Source: Armatimonadota bacterium (GTDB lineage Bacteria > Armatimonadota > HRBIN16). From it: a DNA stretch of 64,000 nt. The position numbers and the translations under genes are program-made. The stretch is from assembly GCA_026003195.1 (NCBI GenBank), contig BPGU01000002.1, positions 682,001 to 746,000 of the forward strand, written 5' to 3'. Of the stretch, positions 58,098 through 64,000 are shown piece by piece. The notes under the pieces are model-generated. The model was not told the origin of the DNA and searched no databases. It saw only the letters and a program-made list of their open reading frames with translations. How positions within the stretch are numbered: position 1 is the first letter of the stretch; each line of letters starts with the position of its first letter.

Positions 58098-61000
58098 TTA
58101 TGGATAACGCGGAGGTGGTTGGTAACCACATTGCTTTGGGTCATCAGGAGGACGAGGCATAGGCACCGGCTTCGGACGTGGACGCTTAGGAGGTGGAGGG
58201 AGTGTAATACCCCGGCAGAAACCAGACGTAAGCCAACCCACAATCTCCTCTGATAGATCTTGCAGCTTCTTCTGCAGCCATGGCGGTAATCTCTTTGCGA
58301 AAGGTCCCCCAAGTATTCCGCCAATGCAGCCAGCCAGGATCTCACACTGGTTCACCGGAAGCCCTCCACATGCTGACGCTGCTTCTTTAATACCGTAGCC
58401 ACGAATCAGCGCACCGAGCATGCACGTGAGCCACTCAGCCAAGTTACCCAAAGCTGAACCCGCTGCCCCCTCCAAGCACTGCTTTACCAACAGACCGACA
58501 ATAGGGGGTATAAGCCCAGTAGGGTCTTTAAGCACCACCACCCCATTGCCCACATAAGCATACAGATTAATCCCGCCCTCAATCCCCATCGGGTCCCTCG
58601 TTAAAAACCTCCCCATCGCGGGGTCAAGGTAACGGTGCGTCAGTAACAGTATACCTGTTTCCACGTCGGTGGTGTAGCCCCATTGCCCCTTGTAGCCGTA
58701 GGGGGTGGGGTTGGAACCGGACATTAACTGACCCCACGCATCATACGCAAGGTTCGCCAGCACGTTACGACTGTTATCTATGATGTGAACGGCGTTCCCC
58801 TGTGGGTCAAACTGGTAGATGAAACTGCCATAGGCTATCAGCCCGTTTGCACCGAACACCACCGGAGCTACCACGTTGCCCGATGCGTCCAGCTCGCACA
58901 CCAGCTCCTCCCCATCATACAGGTAATACCGCCTGCCAGACGCCGTCTGCTTCCACGCCCGCAAGCCGTCCCCGTTGTAGCCGGCGGTCAATATGCTGCC
59001 ATATGCCGTCATCCGGTTCTCGGGGTCAAACGCCAGGTTCACCCCCTTATACAACACCGGGTTGCCGTTGCCGTCATACGCAAAGCCGGTGCCGATGAGC
59101 TGGTTGTTGGCGTTGTAGGTGCGCGGTTGCCCCTTGAAGGTGGTGGGGTTCTGCGCCGGGTCATAGCCAAAACTGAAGGTGTATCCACCAGCCCGCGTGG
59201 ACTGCTCGGAGAGCAACTGGTTCTTGAGGTCGTAGGCGTAGTTGGTCACACCCGCCAGGTTGGGCTGGGCAGGGAAACTGACTGTCATCGCGGTGCGGTT
59301 GCCCACGCCGTCATACTGCAAGTTCTGGAAGTCCGACAGCACATTGCCACCCGCATCGCGGTTGGTCAAGCGGGTCAAGAAGCCCCGCGCGTTGTATTCG
59401 TAACTCGTCGTTGCTCCGTTCACCGTCTGTGTCAGCAGCCAACCGTTGGGCGCGTATGTCCAACTGGCGACGAAGCCCACCGCGCTCAGTCCCACCAGCC
59501 TGCCTGCTGCATCGTAGGTGTAACTGTATGTGCCAGCGGGAGTGCCCATGCTCGCCCGGCTGCCATCCGGATAATAGCTGTAGGTAATGGTGCGCGTGGG
59601 CAAGCCCGTGTAGGTCACGCTCACGGTCAGCGGGTTGCCCATGTGGTCGTAACTGTAAGTGGTTACCCCCGTGCCGTCCGTCATGCTTGCCCGACGACCG
59701 TCTGAATCATACGTGAAACTCACCGTGCCGATGACCTGACCGTTCTGCACATACTGGATGTCCGTTAACAACCCCTCCGGGTCGTTGTAGGTGTAGTTGG
59801 TGATGATGTTGCGCCCATCTATACGTTGCAACAGCCTGCCTGCGCTGTCATAGGCATCGAATTGCAAGGTATCGCCGCCCGGATAGGTAATCCGCGTCAG
59901 GTCACCGCGTGTGTTGTAAGTGAACGAGGTGAGGTTGCCCTTGCCGTCGCGCACTCCAACCACCCGATACGCCGCGTCGTAGATGTATTGCACTGCCTCC
60001 GTGCTGCCCGTGCGCGACAACAACTCTCCCTCCGCACCATACGCATATGTCACCCCACGTATCTGCGTGCCGCTCTCGTCATACTCTACTACCTGGCTCA
60101 ACGCTCCGCCCGGATACTGATACACGCTCACCGTACGCGCCCGCCCGCTTCCCTGCTGACCCGTTGCCGGATACTGCACCTCCACCAGCTGGTCGGCGAT
60201 GTTGTAGGCAAAGTCCGTACGGTTGCCGTTGGCGTCTATCACCACCGTGCGATTACCCCGCGCATCATACCGATAGCGCGTCACGTTGCCCATGTTGTCC
60301 GTCACCGTCAAGGGCTGACCTACCTTCGCCGGCTGTGTATAACTGCCATCCTGAGTGTAGTTATACACTGTCACCATCTGCTGCGTGGCGTTGTTGCCCG
60401 GCGAGGTGACTGTCAGCACGTTGCCCAGACTGTCATACGTGTAGGTGGTGGTCACCGTCTCCCCGCTTAAAGAGCCCGGCTTGGGAGAGGTGACGCTCTG
60501 CACCAGCCCGGAAGGCTCATAGTAGGTATACGTGGTGGGCGGTTTGGTTCCCTCCTGCACGCTCACCAGCCTGCCCAGCGGGAAGGCAGAGTAGTCATAG
60601 GTGTAGGTGGTGGTGATACCCCGCGGGTTGGTCACCGTCAACACGTTGCCAAACTCATCGTAAGTGTAGGTGGTTGCCTTGCCGTCCCTGTCCACGATGC
60701 GCGTGGGACGGTACGGGTTCACCAGGTCGTTATACTCTATCGTCACCTGGTTGCCCTGCGCGTCAATCGTGCCCGTGTTGGCGCGGGAATCGTTATACTT
60801 CTGTGTCCATGTGTATACCACATTGCCTTGCGGGTTCTTCACCGTCACCGCGGTCAGGTGATTTGCCACGTAACTGTATTCGGTGCGGTTGCCGTTGGCG
60901 TCTATCCGCGCTACCACCCGTCCGTTGCTGTATTGCAGGGTAGAGGTGGCGACCCCTGAACCGGTGGGACTGGGCACGCTGATACTGGAGAGCAACGGTT

Positions 61001-61985
61001 TGTTTGAGCCGAACGAGATGTAGTTATAGGCATAGCGCATCGGCGGGTTGGGCGTGCCCGCTGGCACTATCTGCGATACCCACGTTAAACACAGCACCGA
61101 CAGATTGGCAGGTTGCGAGTAGCCGTAGAACACCTGACGCCCATACGCATCGGTCACCGAGGAGAGCAAACCGTTGGCACCATACGCCAGACTCAGCAAC
61201 ACCAGACCGGTGCCCGTCTCGGTGATCTGCACCAGCCGCTGACTACTATCCCATGTCAAGCCAATGGAGCGACCTACCCGGTTGGTTATCCGACTGAGCA
61301 CATACCTACTACTGTCAAAGGGCACAAAAGTCCACTGTGTCTGGTCACGCCAGGTCACAGTTACCGATTGCCACACGTATGGTGTGCCGGAGGGAACACC
61401 GCGCACAATGTAGGGTGCACCGCTTGGCTGGTTGTCAGGCGGCTTCAGCACCCCTGTTGGTCGTCCCTGAGCATCTAATTCCGCTACCAACCGCTCCGAT
61501 GCTCCGTAGGGATACCTCAACGTAACGTCCCACGTGTTGATAACTCTCTGCAGGATAACATCGTACGAGTGTACCCACCCAATGGATAAGCCACCAGAGG
61601 ATTGTTCCTGAATAGCCAACCCCCCGTAGTAATGCCGTCGCCAGACCACACGCGGACCATACGGGTTATATACCACCAGGTCGTCTGCAGGGCGATACGC
61701 CTCCACGCCCGCAGCCAGGTTCACCGGATCGCCTGCACTGGCGGCATACAGCGGATACGCTCCCGCCGGTCCGCACGAACCGCCTCCCCCCGGTGGCTCG
61801 CCACCCTCGCCAGGATCAGGAACCGGACAACCCGGCGGGTCGAAGGGACAAGTACCTGACCACGGAGGAGGTGGAGGCTCCGTGCTCGGAGGCGGGTCGC
61901 CCGCCTTATTAGACTTGCTCCAGCTCACAGAGGTCGTCAGTAACACCAGTGCTGTGACAAAGAGTGCCAATGTGAAACGACGCAT
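58098..61985 (-). CDS. Full-length secreted RHS/YD-repeat protein with variable C-terminal domain
   Basis: A 1295-residue polymorphic toxin-like protein. A Sec signal (TLALFVTALVLLTTSVSWS) and a proline/glycine-rich stretch lead to a DUF6531-like entry (GDPVNLAAGVEAYRPADDLV). About thirty YD repeats follow (TTYTYDEFGNVLTVTNPRG, TRYRYDARGNRTVVIDANG and others). These form the shell of an RHS cage. The core ends with QFDPQGNAVHIIDNSRN, LANLAYDAWGQLMSGSNPTP and RFLTRDPMGIEGGINLYAYV. The last 150 residues are the variable domain: hydrophobic, Cys-rich helices (VKQCLEGAAGSALGNLAEWL, QCEILAGCIGGILGGPF), then a proline-rich tail. No VgrG or PAAR domain is seen. It forms an operon with the TPR gene 16 bases upstream. 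Confidence 0.92.
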   Translation of the reverse strand: MRRFTLALFVTALVLLTTSVSWSKSNKAGDPPPSTEPPPPPWSGTCPFDPPGCPVPDPGEGGEPPGGGGSCGPAGAYPLYAASAGDPVNLAAGVEAYRPADDLVVYNPYGPRVVWRRHYYGGLAIQEQSSGGLSIGWVHSYDVILQRVINTWDVTLRYPYGASERLVAELDAQGRPTGVLKPPDNQPSGAPYIVRGVPSGTPYVWQSVTVTWRDQTQWTFVPFDSSRYVLSRITNRVGRSIGLTWDSSQRLVQITETGTGLVLLSLAYGANGLLSSVTDAYGRQVFYGYSQPANLSVLCLTWVSQIVPAGTPNPPMRYAYNYISFGSNKPLLSSISVPSPTGSGVATSTLQYSNGRVVARIDANGNRTEYSYVANHLTAVTVKNPQGNVVYTWTQKYNDSRANTGTIDAQGNQVTIEYNDLVNPYRPTRIVDRDGKATTYTYDEFGNVLTVTNPRGITTTYTYDYSAFPLGRLVSVQEGTKPPTTYTYYEPSGLVQSVTSPKPGSLSGETVTTTYTYDSLGNVLTVTSPGNNATQQMVTVYNYTQDGSYTQPAKVGQPLTVTDNMGNVTRYRYDARGNRTVVIDANGNRTDFAYNIADQLVEVQYPATGQQGSGRARTVSVYQYPGGALSQVVEYDESGTQIRGVTYAYGAEGELLSRTGSTEAVQYIYDAAYRVVGVRDGKGNLTSFTYNTRGDLTRITYPGGDTLQFDAYDSAGRLLQRIDGRNIITNYTYNDPEGLLTDIQYVQNGQVIGTVSFTYDSDGRRASMTDGTGVTTYSYDHMGNPLTVSVTYTGLPTRTITYSYYPDGSRASMGTPAGTYSYTYDAAGRLVGLSAVGFVASWTYAPNGWLLTQTVNGATTSYEYNARGFLTRLTNRDAGGNVLSDFQNLQYDGVGNRTAMTVSFPAQPNLAGVTNYAYDLKNQLLSEQSTRAGGYTFSFGYDPAQNPTTFKGQPRTYNANNQLIGTGFAYDGNGNPVLYKGVNLAFDPENRMTAYGSILTAGYNGDGLRAWKQTASGRRYYLYDGEELVCELDASGNVVAPVVFGANGLIAYGSFIYQFDPQGNAVHIIDNSRNVLANLAYDAWGQLMSGSNPTPYGYKGQWGYTTDVETGILLLTHRYLDPAMGRFLTRDPMGIEGGINLYAYVGNGVVVLKDPTGLIPPIVGLLVKQCLEGAAGSALGNLAEWLTCMLGALIRGYGIKEAASACGGLPVNQCEILAGCIGGILGGPFAKRLPPWLQKKLQDLSEEIVGWLTSGFCRGITLPPPPKRPRPKPVPMPRPPDDPKQCGYQPPPRYP

Positions 61986-62001
61986 CCCTCTACACCCTCC
62001 T

Positions 62002-63063
62002 TTAATGACCTGTCTGAGAGACCGGTAACACGGTGGACGATGTATTCTGCTCTAACTGCTGTGCCAATCGTTTCACTTCTGCCAGACGCTTCTCACGCTC
62101 TTGCTGCCTCTCTACCACCCGGCGCATCCCTTCCAGAGACTTCTGAGCTTGTGCCAGAAGGGCGGCGTTTTTTGCCCCTGCCAAACGCTCAGGACGGCGC
62201 AGTCCTTCCTCCAGCGCAGCCACCGAACGCTCTGCGTAGCCTAACTGCGCCCAGATGGTTGCCTGCCACAACCACGCTCGCTCCGGCAGAGCGTTGCCTA
62301 ACGCCAGTGAACGCAATACGATGCCTTCACCTGCTTCGCCTATCTGCTTCACCGCGTCGAATGCCTCCAACGCCTCCGCGTATCTGCGCTGCCGATACAG
62401 GCTCACCCCAAGACAATACCATGCCTGAGCTAATACCACAGGATGGACGCCTTCTTTCATCGCCAGTATCGCCCGGTAGTGGGGTTCCGCTTGCTCAGCC
62501 ATACCCTGATACAACCATGCTTCGCCCACTCCCAACAACGCATACGCCGCAGCAGTGCGACCCATGTCGTCACTGCGATTGGAAAGGCTTCGCGCTATCT
62601 GTGACAGGCGCGTCTTTGCCTGCTCCAGTAGTTTGTATCTCTGCTCGCCCGGCGCATCTCCCTCCGCCCAGTAGCGGGAGAGATACACGAACCCCGTCTG
62701 CAGCAACGCCTCCGCTGCGATGTCGGGCTTGGCACGGGCATCGTCTGCCACCTGCTGAAACAGCCGCTGTGCCTCGTCAAATTGCTTCCCATTGAGCAGG
62801 TAATAGGCAACCATCCAGCGGGCTTCTACTCCAGCGGAGGTATTGGGGTAATCTCGCATCAGTTTCTCAAAGAGGGTACGGGCTTCGTCGCGCTTGCCTT
62901 GCGCCTTGAGGTCGTATGCCTGTTTGAGCAGGCTGTCTGCGTCAAGAGAGGTGTCTTGCTGAAGGACTACATGAACCAGCAGAGGAGGTGCTGTACCCCC
63001 CCCCGTGACGGGTACACCGCCAGCGCACACCAGGAGCATTGTGCTGATCAGTAAAGCTCTCAT
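62002..63063 (-). CDS. Secreted TPR protein, first gene of the RHS operon
   Basis: A 353-residue protein. A short signal (LLISTMLLVCAGGVPVTGGG, with a Cys that could be a lipobox) is followed by TPR units: LLKQAYDLKAQGKRDEARTL, WMVAYYLLNGKQFDEAQRLF, AQAWYCLGVSLYRQRRYAEA and a final coiled coil (MRRVVERQQEREKRLAEVKR). TPR proteins assemble other proteins; here it may help export or fold the RHS protein, by position. GGAGGAACGGCG precedes the ATG. Its promoter appears to be the sigma-54-like site at 63103. Confidence 0.85.
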   Translation of the reverse strand: MRALLISTMLLVCAGGVPVTGGGTAPPLLVHVVLQQDTSLDADSLLKQAYDLKAQGKRDEARTLFEKLMRDYPNTSAGVEARWMVAYYLLNGKQFDEAQRLFQQVADDARAKPDIAAEALLQTGFVYLSRYWAEGDAPGEQRYKLLEQAKTRLSQIARSLSNRSDDMGRTAAAYALLGVGEAWLYQGMAEQAEPHYRAILAMKEGVHPVVLAQAWYCLGVSLYRQRRYAEALEAFDAVKQIGEAGEGIVLRSLALGNALPERAWLWQATIWAQLGYAERSVAALEEGLRRPERLAGAKNAALLAQAQKSLEGMRRVVERQQEREKRLAEVKRLAQQLEQNTSSTVLPVSQTGH

Positions 63064-63102
63064 CGCCGTTCCTCCAGACGAAAGCTTTCCACCCCATATA
63101 TA

Positions 63103-63118
63103 TGCAAGAATCGTACCA
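63103..63118 (-). promoter_or_regulatory. Sigma-54-like -24/-12 promoter of the TPR-RHS operon
   Basis: On the minus strand TGGTACGATTCTTGCA has GG (63117-63116) and GC (63105-63104) exactly ten bases apart, one base off the consensus. The start point would be near 63092, about 30 bases before the ATG, leaving room for the ribosome site. It shares ACGATTCTTGCA with the site at 13946. Confidence 0.6.
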
Positions 63119-63430
63119 CAAACGGGGTTTCTGGGGGTTTCACGGGAAAAATTTTATAAAATTTTTGCCATTATTGCTGCACAATATGGTTGTCTTGCAA
63201 ATAAGGCAGTATTCTCTTCATCCTTTTTACTCGTCGCAAGCCCCATTGCGCTTTGTAGCGATAGGTCATGGGGTGAGCGCATTCTGGTATCGGTTGACAC
63301 CCCCGCTCGCAGGGGGGCAGCGTCACGTCACCTTTCTCATCAAGCCATGCGGTTGCATCTGCCCCCGTGTAAAGCATATAATTAAGGTGAACATGGTAAC
63401 GTCATGAAGCACGAAGGAGGGAGCATACGC
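63119..63430. other. Intergenic region upstream of the RHS operon and the response regulator
   Basis: About 310 bases without a supported gene. An A+T-rich palindromic stretch (AAAATTTTATAAAATTTT, near 63148-63165) lies behind the sigma-54-like site and may bind a regulator. An RHS micro-remnant is at 63240-63274. The promoter of the response regulator must lie in the right part but is not obvious. Confidence 0.4.
63240..63274 (-). repeat. RHS core micro-remnant upstream of the operon
   Basis: The plus strand CCCCATTGCGCTTTGTAG (63241-63258) is identical to the RHS tails, and the minus-strand translation HPMTYRYKAQWG parallels NPTPYGYKAQWG. It lies outside the array, on the far side of the TPR gene. 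Confidence 0.65.
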
Positions 63431-64000
63431 ATGGGCAACGGCACACTTCGTGTCCTGATTGCCGACGACGAACCCATTATCCGGCTGGACCTCAAGAACA
63501 TGCTCGAATCGCTGGGTTACGAGGTTGTCGCCGAGGCGGGTGATGGGGTCTCGGCAGTGGAAGCGGCCCGCACCCTGAAGCCAGATGTGGCCATTCTAGA
63601 CATCAAGATGCCGGGCATGGACGGCATCGACGCGGCGAACGTGCTGAACAGCGAAAAGATTGCGCCGGTAGTACTGCTGACCGCCTTCAGCGATATGGAC
63701 CTGATCAACCGCGCGAAGGAGGCAGGGGTTTTTGCCTATCTGGTGAAACCGTTCCGCGAGAGCGACCTGCGCCCCGCCATTGAGATCGCTATCTCGCGCT
63801 ACAAAGAGTTCCTCGCGCTGGAGGAAGAGGTCAACGAGCTGGAAGACAAGCTGGAGACGCGCAAGCTGATCGAGCGCGCCAAGGGCATCCTGATGGACCA
63901 GTACGGTCTGAAGGAGCAAGAGGCGTTCCGCCGTATTCAGGTACAGAGCATGAACACGCGCAAGTCGATGAAGGAAATCGCCGAAGCCATCATCATTGCG
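63431..64000 (+). CDS. Response regulator with ANTAR RNA-binding domain (runs off right edge)
   Basis: One hundred and ninety residues are visible; the frame is open at base 64000. The receiver domain has the acidic pair and phosphoacceptor (VLIADDEPIIRLDLKNMLES, DVAILDIKMPGMDG) and the Thr and Lys positions (VVLLTAFSD, AYLVKPF). A coiled linker (LALEEEVNELEDKLETRK) leads to an ANTAR domain (LIERAKGILMDQYGLKEQEA, FRRIQVQSMNTRKSMKEIAE), which binds paired hairpins in leaders to prevent termination. ATG 63431 follows GAAGGAGG; ATG 63404 is in frame but less likely. A partner histidine kinase is not in the window. Confidence 0.92.
   Translation, partial: MGNGTLRVLIADDEPIIRLDLKNMLESLGYEVVAEAGDGVSAVEAARTLKPDVAILDIKMPGMDGIDAANVLNSEKIAPVVLLTAFSDMDLINRAKEAGVFAYLVKPFRESDLRPAIEIAISRYKEFLALEEEVNELEDKLETRKLIERAKGILMDQYGLKEQEAFRRIQVQSMNTRKSMKEIAEAIIIA

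Overview
This window looks like chromosomal DNA from a G+C-rich, probably thermophilic bacterium of the Armatimonadota type. The organism call is an inference. It rests on three secreted proteins carrying the same paired dockerin-like calcium loops (DGDNEVTLFDFG followed by DLDGD.EVTLFDFGILVR), on the sugar-degrading gene set, and on my memory that such loops are common in that phylum. No rRNA or other marker gene is present to prove it.

Layout. 1-16.7 kb is housekeeping and carbohydrate genes: GH27 and GH78 glycosidases, another TIM-barrel glycosidase, accD-accA, pheA, a cold-shock gene with a sigma-54-like promoter, and a PHP phosphatase. A decayed IS481-type insertion and a secreted HExxH protein whose signal peptide is out of frame at a 10-G tract also lie here. 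16.8-30.1 kb is a 13.3 kb integrative element in the 3' half of a tRNA-Leu(CAG) gene, bounded by 59-bp direct repeats. It carries a tyrosine integrase, a UvrD-type helicase, a secreted thermonuclease, a HAF/dockerin-like secreted protein, an excisionase-like regulator and a 1685-residue protein that fuses a TOPRIM-type primase, an AAA+-like ATPase and a family B DNA polymerase with exonuclease. 30.1-47.6 kb returns to host genes: a phosphoesterase, a frameshifted secreted hydrolase, a five-gene operon ending in a Cys-containing RiPP-like precursor next to a PqqD protein, cheB, TldD and cysteine desulfurase.

47.6-63.3 kb is a polymorphic-toxin locus read on the minus strand. A TPR lipoprotein- or Sec-type secreted protein gene and a full-length secreted RHS gene (1295 aa) form an operon behind a second sigma-54-like promoter. 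Downstream lie seven truncated RHS tails. Six of these still join to a variable C-terminal domain or its remains, and most are followed by a candidate partner or immunity gene: small membrane proteins, a TM-plus-propeller-like family present twice, an LRR protein, an ankyrin remnant. One toxin/partner cassette is duplicated almost perfectly and one junction holds a decayed insertion sequence. The window closes with an ANTAR response regulator running off the right edge.

How the parts fit. The element encodes its own integration, excision, priming, unwinding and polymerisation functions, so it may replicate as a circle. A promoter at its right end would read into the integrase only after circularisation. 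The RHS array looks like a store of alternative toxin ends that can recombine with the expressed gene through their shared core tails.
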